Source: CAYSDH01 sp964429805 (lineage in GTDB: Bacteria; Bacteroidota; Bacteroidia; Flavobacteriales_D; JABDKJ01). From it: a stretch of 64,000 nt of DNA. The translations under genes and the position numbers were made by a program. Positions 35,060 through 43,792 of the stretch are shown here, in pieces (position 1 is the stretch's first letter; the number at the start of each line of letters is the position of its first letter). Under the pieces are notes generated by a model. That model did no database searches. It was given only the letters and a program-made list of their open reading frames with translations, and had not been told where the DNA came from. Where the stretch lies: assembly GCA_964429805.1 (NCBI GenBank), contig CAYSDH010000007.1:28637-92636 (forward strand). Direction: 5' to 3'.

Positions 35060-36100
35060 GTGGGCGCTGAGAAAGTAGATATACGGGCGCTGACTCAGGT
35101 TGAGCTTATTGACTTTTTTAAGTCGATTGGTGAGCCCAAATACAGGGCTGACCAAGTGTACAAGTGGTTGTGGCAGAAATCTGTGAAAGATTTTGACGCC
35201 ATGACAAACCTCTCTCTTCCCGTTAGAACAAAACTGAAGGACACTTTTGTCATCAGAGAACTGCGCATCTCCGACCAACAGGTCAGTAATGACGGTACGG
35301 TAAAGTATGCCTTTGAAATGCATGATGGCCGTGTGGTTGAAGGGGTGTTGATACCCACTGAAAAACGCATGACTGCCTGCATCTCTTCGCAAGTTGGGTG
35401 CAGTCTCGCCTGCGCATTTTGTGCCACTGGCCAGCTCAAGCGGATGCGCAATCTGGCTTATTCTGAGATATATGACCAAGTGGTTGAAATCAACCGAGAG
35501 GCCCAGGAGCGTTATGGAAAGTCGTTGACTAACATAGTCTACATGGGTATGGGTGAGCCGCTGCTCAACTATAAGAACACCATGGAGTCTGTAGCCAAGA
35601 TAACTGGAGAAGACAGTCTTAACATGGCCTCAAGACGCATCACAGTATCTACAGCGGGTATTGCAAAGCAAATCCGTCAACTTGGTGATGATGAGATAAA
35701 GTTTAACCTGGCACTTTCGCTGCACGCGGCTAATGATGAGAAGCGCAGCAAGATGATGGCTATTAATGACAGCAACAACCTAGATAGTCTGGCTGATGCG
35801 CTCAATTACTATTACCGCAAGACCAAGAACACGGTGACTTTTGAGTACATCATATTCAAGGACATAAACGACTCTATAGATGATGCGAAGGACCTGCTCG
35901 CTTTCTGTAAACGCGTGCCGAGTAAGGTCAACATTATAGAATACAACACCGTAGAAGGCACCGAGTTTAGAAAAGCCGATGAGACTAAAGTGGACCGTTT
36001 TCAGACCTACCTTGAGTCACACGGTGTCATCGCCAAAGTGAGGCGTAGTAGAGGAAAAGACATTGATGCCGCTTGCGGTCAGCTGGCAAACAAAACGTGA
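35060..36100 (+). CDS. rlmN: Dual-specificity 23S rRNA/tRNA adenine-C2 methyltransferase
   Basis: Radical-SAM enzyme methylating A2503 of 23S rRNA and A37 of some tRNAs. 346 residues with a GTG start 13 nt after the queA stop. The radical-SAM cluster is Cys114-x3-Cys118-x2-Cys121 in CSLACAFCATGQ. Also present are YMGMGEPLLNY and ASRRITVSTAGI, and the C-terminal catalytic cysteine is in RSRGKDIDAACGQLA. The stop codon directly abuts the stop of the convergent RNase E/G gene with no base between. Confidence 0.97.
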   Translation: MGAEKVDIRALTQVELIDFFKSIGEPKYRADQVYKWLWQKSVKDFDAMTNLSLPVRTKLKDTFVIRELRISDQQVSNDGTVKYAFEMHDGRVVEGVLIPTEKRMTACISSQVGCSLACAFCATGQLKRMRNLAYSEIYDQVVEINREAQERYGKSLTNIVYMGMGEPLLNYKNTMESVAKITGEDSLNMASRRITVSTAGIAKQIRQLGDDEIKFNLALSLHAANDEKRSKMMAINDSNNLDSLADALNYYYRKTKNTVTFEYIIFKDINDSIDDAKDLLAFCKRVPSKVNIIEYNTVEGTEFRKADETKVDRFQTYLESHGVIAKVRRSRGKDIDAACGQLANKT

Positions 36101-37675
36101 TTAAAGCTTAATCTCGTTGTCTTCTTTGCCAATAAAGAACTTGAACTTAGTCAGTGGATAGTCGTCATGCGACCGTACGTCAATCTTAACTCCAAACTTT
36201 TTCTCCCAGTCTTTTTGCTTACTGCTTTTCCCTTTCCAAAAGGAGCCAGTAGTCTTTGTGATAAAGGAGTCTATGTATGGGTGTAGCTTGATACCAATCG
36301 TTTGACCTTTTCTAGTCTTAGCAACTATGCTGAGTTGATTCTGAATCTCATCATCAATAAGAATAGCTGCGCCAATCTCACCAGTACCTTTACACGAAGG
36401 GCACTTCTCTGCAGTCTTAATTTCAGTCTCTGGACGCACACGTTGACGTGTTATCTCAACTAATCCAAATCGACTTGGAGCGAGCACGTTGCTCTTTGCC
36501 TTATCGTCTTTGAGTAGCTTCTTTAGCAAATCATGGAGCTGCTTTCTGTTCTCCCTTTTTTGCATGTCAATGAAGTCGACTACGATGATACCTCCCATGT
36601 CTCTCAACTTGAGGACACGGGCTATTTCCTTGGCACACTCTAAGTTTGTTTCAAGGGCATTCTGCTCTTGGTTTGCCTCTCCGGCCTTGCGGTTTCCAGA
36701 GTTGACATCAATGACGTGCATGGCCTCTGTATGCTCTACGATGAGGTAACCACCAGATTTCAAGTTGACTTGTCTTCCAAAAGAAGATTTAATCTGCTTG
36801 TGAATACCAAACCTATCAAAGATGTCTACTTTCTCAGAGTAATGTTTGACTATGTTGGCTTTGTCTGGAGCCATGCTCGTGACAAACTCTTTTGTCTCAG
36901 CAGCGAGCTGCTCATCGTTGACGTGTATGCTCGTAAACTTACTGCTCAAGAGGTCTCTTAAGAGTGCTGAAGTCCTATTTAACTCACCAAGAATCTTCTT
37001 TGGTGCTTGAGCTCTATTTAGATTCTTGTGAATAGACTTCCACCTTGTAAGCAAGTTGTCTAGGTCTGTATGAAGGTCAGCCACTTTACGGCCATTAGCC
37101 ACTGTGCGGATGATTACACCAAACCCTTTGGGAACGATACTCTTCATGAGTCGTCTCAATCGAGACTTCTCTTCGCTACTCTTTACTCTAGAAGAAATAG
37201 AAATCTTACTGGAGAAAGGCACCAAAATGATGTAACGACCAGCAAGAGTTAACTCTGTAGTCAGCCTTGGTCCTTTGGTTGAAATGGGCTCTTTGGCTAC
37301 CTGAACCAGAATGTTCTGGTTGCTTGAGACTTGCTCATTAATCTTACCATCCTTATTGATGTCTGGCTCCATTTTAAAGCCTTCTAATAAAGGCTTAGTA
37401 TTCTTGCCAGACATGGATCCTTTGACATATTTAGTCAAAGAAGAGAATTGAGGGCCTAGGTCGAGGTAATGCAAAAAGGCATCTTTCTCGTAGCCTACAT
37501 TCACAAAACAGGCATTTAAACTGGGCACGACATTGCGCACTCTACCCAAATAGATATCTCCAACTGAAAAACTATCATCGCTTTTTTGCTTGTGGAGCTC
37601 AGTGAGCATTTTATCCTCAAGCACTGCGATGTCTACCTCTTCCTTACGGGAGTTAATCACTAGTTCTACATTCAC
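36101..37675 (-). CDS. rng: Ribonuclease E/G family protein
   Basis: Single-strand-specific endoribonuclease for rRNA maturation and mRNA decay. 524 residues from GTG 37675 (MNVELVINSRKEEVDIAVLE); a second GTG at 37702 is in frame but outside the family start. An S1 domain at the N-terminus (VGDIYLGRVRNVVPSLNACFVNVGY) is followed by the RNase H-like region (TTELTLAGRYIILVPF, VIRTVANGRKV), the 5'-sensor/DNase I-like region with SGGYLIVEHTEAMHVIDVNSG and GGIIVVDFIDM (Mg-binding Asp residues), and the zinc-link CPSCKGTGEI. No E. coli-type degradosome scaffold tail. Probably transcribed with hup, the TPR gene and the bS22-like gene. Confidence 0.94.
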   Translation of the reverse strand: MNVELVINSRKEEVDIAVLEDKMLTELHKQKSDDSFSVGDIYLGRVRNVVPSLNACFVNVGYEKDAFLHYLDLGPQFSSLTKYVKGSMSGKNTKPLLEGFKMEPDINKDGKINEQVSSNQNILVQVAKEPISTKGPRLTTELTLAGRYIILVPFSSKISISSRVKSSEEKSRLRRLMKSIVPKGFGVIIRTVANGRKVADLHTDLDNLLTRWKSIHKNLNRAQAPKKILGELNRTSALLRDLLSSKFTSIHVNDEQLAAETKEFVTSMAPDKANIVKHYSEKVDIFDRFGIHKQIKSSFGRQVNLKSGGYLIVEHTEAMHVIDVNSGNRKAGEANQEQNALETNLECAKEIARVLKLRDMGGIIVVDFIDMQKRENRKQLHDLLKKLLKDDKAKSNVLAPSRFGLVEITRQRVRPETEIKTAEKCPSCKGTGEIGAAILIDDEIQNQLSIVAKTRKGQTIGIKLHPYIDSFITKTTGSFWKGKSSKQKDWEKKFGVKIDVRSHDDYPLTKFKFFIGKEDNEIKL

Positions 37676-37702
37676 GGAACTGTATGTATTTACACAGAAC
37701 AC

Positions 37703-37860
37703 GCTTCACGGCTATGTACGGTCATGCACACCACAATGCGTGGCGGCAAGACTCATTTAAATATGAGGGCAGCAGGGGGTATGAGAATGCCTAGATATGG
37801 TCCCATTTCCAAAAACAAGGAGTTAAGGAGATAAAGGCCCACCTGCTACTAGGGTTCAGA
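37703..37860 (-). other. Leader region upstream of the RNase E/G gene
   Basis: Between the bS22-like gene and the RNase gene; no ORF, promoter box or clear terminator seen. RNase E genes elsewhere are autoregulated through long 5' leaders, so this may be a leader RNA; that is inference only. Confidence 0.3.
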
Positions 37861-37953
37861 TCACTTCTTCTTCTTGTGTCTGTTTTTCCTTAGTCTTTTC
37901 TTACGCTTGTGCGTAGACATCTTATGTCTTTTCCTCTTCTTACCGCTTGGCAT
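37861..37953 (-). CDS. 30-residue bS22/COX24 (AURKAIP1)-type ribosomal protein
   Basis: Tiny, very basic protein: begins MPSGKKRKRHKM and ends LRKNRHKKKK, with only a handful of residues that are not Lys, Arg or His. It matches the short AURKAIP1/COX24-domain proteins of Bacteroidota, related to mitochondrial mS38 and mycobacterial bS22, which bind 16S rRNA at the decoding-site side of the small subunit. ATG 37953, TGA 37861-37863. It lies 14 bases after the TPR gene and before the RNase E/G gene on the same strand. The length, composition and context agree with a real gene. Confidence 0.85.
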   Translation of the reverse strand: MPSGKKRKRHKMSTHKRKKRLRKNRHKKKK

Positions 37954-37967
37954 ATTCCGATAGGTTT

Positions 37968-38462
37968 TTATCTCGTTTTTTCTAACTCTGTGATAAGTCC
38001 TCTGACCTTGTTTGTCAGACTCGTATCACTTTCAAGTTCAATGTATTCATTGAACGATGCTATTGCTCTTTTACTGTCCCCTAGTGTGGCGTGCGTCTGT
38101 CCTAAATAGACATGCGCCTCATTGTACTTACCATTTTTGTCATGTTCCAGAACCTGTCCGAATCGTTTTATCGCATTCTCATACTGTCCGGACTGAATGG
38201 AAAACACACCTAAATACCATGCTGCATCAATGTTATCAGGATTCTTTTCGTGAATCTCTTTTAACTTTAAGATGCCCTGCATGGGTGGTCCACCACCGTT
38301 AATCATGTCAACAGCTTCTTGTACTTCAGCATCTACTGCTACAATCTCTGTGGCATTTTCTACTGACTCTTTAGGAAGCCTAGGGGCAATTAAAAAAAGA
38401 ACTATTCCAATTAACGTAATGGCGATTAAGCCGACTTGAAGCTTATTTAAGCCTCCAATCAT
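37968..38462 (-). CDS. Membrane-anchored TPR protein
   Basis: 164 residues: one N-terminal helix (LQVGLIAITLIGIVLFLIA) and then three TPR-like units (from about residue 60: GILKLKEIHEKNPDNIDAAWYL, SIQSGQYENAIKRFGQVLEHD, AHVYLGQTHATLGDSKRAIASF). Its ATG overlaps the hup stop (ATGA), so it is translationally coupled to hup. Probably a periplasm-facing scaffold; partner unknown. Confidence 0.85.
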   Translation of the reverse strand: MIGGLNKLQVGLIAITLIGIVLFLIAPRLPKESVENATEIVAVDAEVQEAVDMINGGGPPMQGILKLKEIHEKNPDNIDAAWYLGVFSIQSGQYENAIKRFGQVLEHDKNGKYNEAHVYLGQTHATLGDSKRAIASFNEYIELESDTSLTNKVRGLITELEKTR

Positions 38463-38749
38463 TTCACCTCTACGTTTCTCTTGACCTTCTCAATGAAAGT
38501 CTTTGACGGCTTAAAAGCCGGTATATTATGAGCTGGTATAACTATTGTCGTATTCTTTGAAATATTACGACCAGTCTTCTCAGCCCTTCTTTTAACAATA
38601 AAGCTGCCAAATCCTCTCAGATACACATTCTCTCCGCTGGCCAATGAGTTTTTCACCTCATTCATAAAGGCTTCTACCGTGGCTTGAATTTCCACCTTCT
38701 CGAGTCCTGTCTTCTCTGAAATCTCTGCAACAATCTCTGCTTTCGTCAT
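38459..38749 (-). CDS. hup: HU/IHF-family DNA-binding protein
   Basis: Nucleoid protein, 96 residues from ATG 38749. The open frame runs on to 39088, but the family begins MTKAEIVAEISEKTGL. The dimerisation helices are followed by the DNA-binding arm signature ENVYLRGFGSFIVKRRAEKTGRNI and the end FKPSKTFIEKVKRNV. First gene of the minus-strand group hup, TPR, bS22-like, rng. Divergent from mutY. Confidence 0.95.
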   Translation of the reverse strand: MTKAEIVAEISEKTGLEKVEIQATVEAFMNEVKNSLASGENVYLRGFGSFIVKRRAEKTGRNISKNTTIVIPAHNIPAFKPSKTFIEKVKRNVEVK

Positions 38750-38803
38750 CTTTATATCAAAATTTTCTGCTCTGTTTTCAACAAAGCCTTTCCTTAGGGG
38801 TCG

Positions 38804-38811
38804 CAAAGATA
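38804..38811 (-). promoter_or_regulatory. -7 box of the hup group
   Basis: TATCTTTG on the minus strand, exact consensus, 54 nt before the hup ATG, leaving a moderately long leader. Confidence 0.55.
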
Positions 38812-38875
38812 TACTTCTTGTATATATGATGAAAGATAAGTACAAAAAAAAGATTATCAGGCGATTAGAAGGTCT

Positions 38876-39913
38876 ATGGAAGATGATTTGAAAGAGGTTT
38901 CGCAGCGTCTCGCGGCATGGTATGTGGAAAACAAAAGGGCACTCCCATGGCGTGGTTCTAGAGACCCATATGTGATTTGGCTCTCTGAAGTCATTATGCA
39001 ACAAACTCGTATAGAACAGGGTACGCCCTATTTCTTGAAGTTCTTGAAGCAGTTTCCAGATGTCCATCAACTCGCTAAAGCAGACCAAGACTCCGTGCTA
39101 AAAGCGTGGGAAGGACTGGGGTATTATAGCAGAGCGCGCAACATGCACAAGGCTGCCAAAATGGTGTCTGAAGAAATGAATGGCACTTTTCCCTCGGACC
39201 AAAAAGGTCTTTTGACCCTGCCGGGGGTAGGAAAATACATCGCCTCGGCCATTGCGTCTATTTGTTATGACGAGCCCACGCCAGTGGTAGACGGCAACGT
39301 GTATCGTTTTCTATCGAGACTACTCCTTATCGGCACTGAAATAAACTCGACTAAAGCGTACAACGAGTTTTCGGCCATAGGCTCGCAGCTCTTAAAAGGT
39401 CATGAGCCCGGTCTGATTAATCAAGCCATGATGGAATATGGAGCACGCGTCTGCACATATAAAAAGCCCAGCTGTGACACATGCATATATAGTGATGTCT
39501 GTGGTGCGTTAAAAACGAATCGCATAGACTCGCTTCCAGTCAAGAGAAAAAAGAAGGCTTCTGTAAATCGCTACATCAACTACCATGTCATACTTCATGA
39601 AGAGCATACTTATATAAACAAGCGAGGCGAAGGCGATGTGTGGCAAGGGCTTCATGAGTTTTACGGTGTAGAGCAAGCGCTGGCTGAAGAGCCGCTAATG
39701 GACATGAAAAAAAGAACGCTTCTAGCCGTCAGAGATGCGAAACACATATTGAGTCATCAAAATATCTATGCCCGCTTCTTTGTAATTGAGTCAACATCGG
39801 CACCTAAATCAGCAAAGGGCATGATGAAAGTGAAGACTGCAGATCTCGGTCAGTATGCATTTGCTCGATTAACGACTCGTTTTATGGAAGAAAATGAGGT
39901 CTTTTTTAAGTAG
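38876..39913 (+). CDS. mutY: A/G-specific adenine glycosylase
   Basis: Removes adenine mispaired with 8-oxoguanine. 345 residues. The catalytic Glu is in IWLSEVIMQQTRIEQ. The helix-hairpin-helix LLTLPGVGKYIASAIAS is followed by the catalytic Asp in PVVDGNVYRFLSRL. The four iron-sulfur cysteines are in VCTYKKPSCDTCIYSDVC. The C-terminal NUDIX-like domain that recognises 8-oxoG is present (ILHEEHTYINKRGEGDVWQGLHEF). It leads the plus-strand series mutY, ssb, gamma-carboxylase-like gene, gldE, gldD. Confidence 0.97.
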   Translation: MEDDLKEVSQRLAAWYVENKRALPWRGSRDPYVIWLSEVIMQQTRIEQGTPYFLKFLKQFPDVHQLAKADQDSVLKAWEGLGYYSRARNMHKAAKMVSEEMNGTFPSDQKGLLTLPGVGKYIASAIASICYDEPTPVVDGNVYRFLSRLLLIGTEINSTKAYNEFSAIGSQLLKGHEPGLINQAMMEYGARVCTYKKPSCDTCIYSDVCGALKTNRIDSLPVKRKKKASVNRYINYHVILHEEHTYINKRGEGDVWQGLHEFYGVEQALAEEPLMDMKKRTLLAVRDAKHILSHQNIYARFFVIESTSAPKSAKGMMKVKTADLGQYAFARLTTRFMEENEVFFK

Positions 39914-39983
39914 AAGGTCAAAAATCTGAATGCAGTCTCAATAATTGAATACTTTTATTCTTTCGTAAACAAAAAATTCAGTC

Positions 39984-40469
39984 ATGGCAGGAGGAGTCAA
40001 TAAAGTGATACTAGTAGGAAATCTCGGAAAAGATCCGGAGGTAAGGCATTTAGAGGGCGGCACTGCGGTGGCCAACTTTACGCTGGCCACTTCTGAGTCA
40101 TATACCGACAGAAATACTGGTCAACGAGTCACTCAGACCGAATGGCACAACGTAGTTCTCTGGAGAAAAACGGCTGAGATTGCTGAGAAGTATCTACGAA
40201 AAGGAAGACAGGTGTATATAGAAGGAAAGCTTCGCACTCGAAACTGGACTGACCGCGATGGCAACACAAGATATACCACAGAGGTAGTTGGTGACACGCT
40301 GCAGTTACTCGGCTCTAGACCAGAAGGAACTTCAAACACTCCTGCTCCAGGTGCCAATGCATCAGAAACTCGCGCATCTCTTTCAAACTCAAATACTGGC
40401 ACTGCAACAACTACCGCAAGCCCCGCTCTGCCAAGTTCAAGTAGTCCAGAAGACGACCTTCCGTTCTAA
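39984..40469 (+). CDS. ssb: Single-stranded DNA-binding protein
   Basis: 161 residues. The OB-fold begins MAGGVNKVILVGNLGKDPE, with TEWHNVVLWRKTAEIAEKYL and VYIEGKLRTRNWTDRDGNTR. A low-complexity Ser/Thr/Pro/Ala linker ends in the conserved acidic tip PEDDLPF that recruits repair proteins. An AT-rich region with a TTCTTTCG element near 39962-39971 may serve as promoter. The next gene starts two bases after the stop. Confidence 0.97.
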   Translation: MAGGVNKVILVGNLGKDPEVRHLEGGTAVANFTLATSESYTDRNTGQRVTQTEWHNVVLWRKTAEIAEKYLRKGRQVYIEGKLRTRNWTDRDGNTRYTTEVVGDTLQLLGSRPEGTSNTPAPGANASETRASLSNSNTGTATTTASPALPSSSSPEDDLPF

Positions 40470-40471
40470 TT

Positions 40472-41833
40472 ATGGGTGATTTTTTAAAAAGAAATTTTCT
40501 GAAAGATGTTGATGGATTTGCGCTGGGCTTATTCAGGGCAATCTTCGGTGCCTTTATGGTGTATGAGATTTCTTTTTTTCAATCCGCCCAATTTGTTGAG
40601 ATAGGTATTCTCGCGCCCTTCGGAACTTTCGAATACGATTTTTTTGAGTGGGTGCAACCACTGTCATTGAGCAGCATGAAGCTGGTCATGTTTTTGCTTT
40701 TTGTCTCTGCCGTGTGTATCACCTTAGGCCTGCTCTTCAGGCCCGCGGCTATTATTTTTACTATACTCTTTACCTACCTCCTCTTTCTCGGAAAAGGTCA
40801 TTACAACAACCACTTCTATTTGTTCTGCCTTATACCGTTCTACTTAATTTTTACGAAAGCAGACAGGAACTTCTCTCTACGCTCGTTTAAAAAGAATCCT
40901 GATGTCAGTCGAGACATCCCTTACTGGAACTACCAGGTGCTCAGGCTGCAACTTTTTATAGCCTACTTCTATGGGGGTCTCTCTAAGTTAAACTCCGATT
41001 GGATGAACTGCAAGGAACCGATAAATACAATCGTTAGGCTAAACTTCCCAGACTCCATTTTGAGCAGTGATTTTATGGTGAACTTCCTCAACTACGGGGG
41101 AGTCTTTTTTGATCTTGGAATCGGGTTTCTCTTGTTGTTCAGAAAGACGAGATGGTTCGCCTTTTTTGGTGTCATCACATTTAACCTTCTCAACGGACTT
41201 GTACTGTTTGACGATATTGGAATCTTCCCTTTTGTCATGATTTTTGCCACTATCGTCTTCTTTGATCCTGAAGAAGAATGGATTCAGAAATTAAAGTCTG
41301 TCTTTATCTCTGGCACCTATAGAGATGAGAAAAAAGAGCGTCAGTTTTCTAAGATGGGAGCAGCACTTACCTTCCTCTCTGTGTTCTTGTTTTTGCAACT
41401 CCTTATCCCCTTGAGATTTATGGCCTTAGACGGTAACACTAATTGGACAGGGATAGGGCGAAAGTTTTCATGGCGCATGAAAATCCAGACTAGACAGCTT
41501 ACACAGTTTAAGATGAAAGCGGTCAACAAAAAGACCGGACAACTCTCTGGTATGGATGAAGCGTCTTTACTTAAGTCGAAGTTTGTCAACACTCTACAGT
41601 ATCGATACATGAGAGAGAACCCCGTCATGATATGGCAGTTTGCTCAATATTTGAATAAAAAAAACTTAGAAGATACCGGCACTGAATTAGAGCTCTACTT
41701 TAATGTCAAGGTTGAATATAATGGGCGTGAGGAGCAGCTCATCATAGACCCAGAAGTCGACCTAGTTGCGGCTAAATACGATCCACTTGGTACTAACGAT
41801 TGGATTATGCCGCTTGAGGGTAGCTGCGACTGA
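40472..41833 (+). CDS. Vitamin K-dependent gamma-carboxylase homologue (HTTM protein)
   Basis: 453 residues: a polytopic N-terminal half (about 1-300) with an HTTM/VKGC transmembrane domain, and a 150-residue C-terminal extracytoplasmic domain. From memory of the human enzyme, similarity runs end to end: NNHFYL (human NNHSYL), IPYWNYQVLRLQLFIAYFYG (human [20 protein letters not shown]), NWTGIGRKFSWRMKIQTR, and IIDPEVDLVAAKYDPLGTNDW (human IFDPRVDIVQAAWSPF). His114 and Lys172 match human His160 and Lys218, with the same 58-residue spacing. Animal members use reduced vitamin K to carboxylate glutamate; what bacterial ones do is mostly unknown. No epoxide reductase or obvious Gla substrate is in the window. 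It lies between ssb and gldE. Confidence 0.88.
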   Translation: MGDFLKRNFLKDVDGFALGLFRAIFGAFMVYEISFFQSAQFVEIGILAPFGTFEYDFFEWVQPLSLSSMKLVMFLLFVSAVCITLGLLFRPAAIIFTILFTYLLFLGKGHYNNHFYLFCLIPFYLIFTKADRNFSLRSFKKNPDVSRDIPYWNYQVLRLQLFIAYFYGGLSKLNSDWMNCKEPINTIVRLNFPDSILSSDFMVNFLNYGGVFFDLGIGFLLLFRKTRWFAFFGVITFNLLNGLVLFDDIGIFPFVMIFATIVFFDPEEEWIQKLKSVFISGTYRDEKKERQFSKMGAALTFLSVFLFLQLLIPLRFMALDGNTNWTGIGRKFSWRMKIQTRQLTQFKMKAVNKKTGQLSGMDEASLLKSKFVNTLQYRYMRENPVMIWQFAQYLNKKNLEDTGTELELYFNVKVEYNGREEQLIIDPEVDLVAAKYDPLGTNDWIMPLEGSCD

Positions 41834-41889
41834 AGCATAAATTTTCCTACCTTGTGATAAGCTCTGCATGTTAAACCAAATCCCGCATA

Positions 41890-43221
41890 TTGGAACCTCC
41901 TTCCGTTGAATCGGTCGACACACTGTACACCATCCTTCTGTCCATTGACCCTGCGATGAGCGTCTCACTATTAGTGTTCCTCGTCCTCCTTATGTGCTCT
42001 GCCCTCATATCTGGTTCAGAAGTCGCCTACTTCTCACTTTCTCCTTCAGAAATGGAAGAGTTGAGAAATGAAGACTCCAAGCAGAATACGCGCGTTTTGT
42101 CGCAACTCAAAGACCCTGAAAGATTGCTTGCAACTATACTCATCACCAACAACCTGGTGAATGTGGCCATTGTCATTTTCTCTACTTATCTGTCTACCCA
42201 AATTTGGGATTTTGGCTCCTTGAAGGGATGGGAGAAAAACCTCATCGAGATTGGTGTGATTACTGGAATCATACTTCTAGTTGGAGAAGTATTGCCAAAG
42301 GTATACGCCACTTCTAATGGGCTTAGGTTGTCCAGATTAATGTCTGGGCCTATACGTTTGCTCACCATTTTGTTTAAGCCGCTTAGCTCCTTTTTGATTT
42401 CATTTTCAGGCATTACGAGTAGGCTTGTCAAAAACAAACAAGACATATCTGTCGACTCGTTGGAGCACGCACTAGAGTTGACCATGGACAGTGTAGATGT
42501 GGAAGAGCAGCGCATCTTAGAGGGGATAGTCAAGTTTGGTAACACAGACGTGAAGCAGGTGATGACTCCGCGTGTGTCCATTCACGCCATTGATATTGAC
42601 ATGGAGTTTCAAGAAATGCTGGACAAGGTGATAGATTATAATCACTCTCGTATTCCTGTATATGAAGGTTCGCTTGACACCATCAAGGGGCTTCTTTATC
42701 TCAAAGATTTACTGCCCTACATAGGCATCAATCAGATAGACTGGCAGACGATGGTGCGTGAACCGATGTTTGTGCCAGAGAGCAAAAAAATAGACGACCT
42801 CCTAATCGAGTTTAAGAAGGAGAAAATACACATGGCCATTGTGGTTGATGAGTATGGTGGCACATCTGGAATCATCACTTTAGAAGACGTGATTGAAGAA
42901 ATAGTGGGAGACATCACTGATGAATTTGATGACGTAGATATTTCATACTCCAAGCTGGGAGAGAATCAATATCTGATAGAAGGCATGACCCCGTTGATGG
43001 ATGTATATCGCATCATGGACATTGATGGTGAGGCGTTTGAGCAAGCCAAGGGCGAGTCAGACACCTTGGCCGGATTCATCATAGAGCAGGCGGGTAAAAT
43101 TCCGTTGAAGAATGAACGCATTCAGTTTAAGAATTACAATTTCACTGTGGAGTCTGCTGATCGCAGAAAAGTGAGGCAGGTGAAAGTTCAAATTGAACCT
43201 ATTAAAGAAGAGGATGAGTAG
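41890..43221 (+). CDS. gldE: Gliding motility-associated protein GldE, CBS/CorC family
   Basis: 443 residues. Three to four N-terminal membrane helices form a CNNM/DUF21 domain (SALISGSEVAYFSLSPSEM, ILITNNLVNVAIVIFSTYL, GVITGIILLVGEVLPKVYA), followed by two CBS domains (VMTPRVSIHAIDID ... and IVVDEYGGTSGIITLEDVIEEIVGDI) and a C-terminal CorC/HlyC domain. The start is TTG at 41890, because the family begins ME-x-P and no ATG is in frame; the ATG at 41868 is out of frame. Partner of GldD in gliding bacteria. Its stop overlaps the gldD start by eight bases. Confidence 0.92.
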   Translation: MEPPSVESVDTLYTILLSIDPAMSVSLLVFLVLLMCSALISGSEVAYFSLSPSEMEELRNEDSKQNTRVLSQLKDPERLLATILITNNLVNVAIVIFSTYLSTQIWDFGSLKGWEKNLIEIGVITGIILLVGEVLPKVYATSNGLRLSRLMSGPIRLLTILFKPLSSFLISFSGITSRLVKNKQDISVDSLEHALELTMDSVDVEEQRILEGIVKFGNTDVKQVMTPRVSIHAIDIDMEFQEMLDKVIDYNHSRIPVYEGSLDTIKGLLYLKDLLPYIGINQIDWQTMVREPMFVPESKKIDDLLIEFKKEKIHMAIVVDEYGGTSGIITLEDVIEEIVGDITDEFDDVDISYSKLGENQYLIEGMTPLMDVYRIMDIDGEAFEQAKGESDTLAGFIIEQAGKIPLKNERIQFKNYNFTVESADRRKVRQVKVQIEPIKEEDE

Positions 43222-43792
43222 ATATTTGAGTACACTCTGTCTCCTGGTCATGATGAGTGCGTGTGGACCAGAGCCCATTCCAAAGCCTCGAGGCGAACTG
43301 AGATTAGACTACGGTGAGAAGTCTTATAAACCGGTAAACACTGGTTGCCCTTACACATTTGAGTTAGCAGACAACACGGTAATGACTGATGCGCAGGCCC
43401 AAAAAGGAAGGTGTTGGAAGGACATCCACTTTCCAAAGCTGAATGCTACAGTGCACTTGACTTACCTCCCTGTGCAAGAAAACTTAGAACGACTTCTGAA
43501 AGACACGCGAGACATGACCTACGAGCATCACATCAAGGCAAGCAACATAGAGTCTGAGCTCATTGTAGAGAGTGACCGTAATGTCTATGGACTGATGTAT
43601 AATGTAAGTGGTGATGTGGCCTCTACCAATCAGTTTTACCTCACTGACAGCACAAATCACTTTATCAGAGGAGCCTTATACTTTAACTGCAAACCAAACT
43701 GGGACTCGCTGGTGCCAGCGGTCAAGTATATTGAAGCGGATATCAAGCACCTTGTAGAAACGTTTAAGTGGCAAGGTCAAACTGACCCCTGA
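43214..43792 (+). CDS. gldD: Gliding motility lipoprotein GldD
   Basis: 192 residues from ATG 43214 (an in-frame TTG is at 43193). Lipoprotein signal (STLCLLVMMSAC) and mature start GPEPIPKPRGELRLDYGEKSY, the conserved GldD N-terminus; then CPYTFEL and CWKDIHFPKLNATVHLTYLP. Required for gliding and T9SS function in Flavobacterium johnsoniae. It overlaps gldE at the start and the convergent aspartate kinase gene by 29 bases at the end. Confidence 0.92.
   Translation: MSRYLSTLCLLVMMSACGPEPIPKPRGELRLDYGEKSYKPVNTGCPYTFELADNTVMTDAQAQKGRCWKDIHFPKLNATVHLTYLPVQENLERLLKDTRDMTYEHHIKASNIESELIVESDRNVYGLMYNVSGDVASTNQFYLTDSTNHFIRGALYFNCKPNWDSLVPAVKYIEADIKHLVETFKWQGQTDP

Noticed and set aside
36489..36961. 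Plus-strand frames inside the RNase E/G gene
   Set aside because: Antisense shadows with unnatural composition, covered by a well-supported gene.
41868..41870. ATG as the gldE start
   Set aside because: It is 22 bases before the frame and therefore out of frame; the family N-terminus fits TTG 41890.
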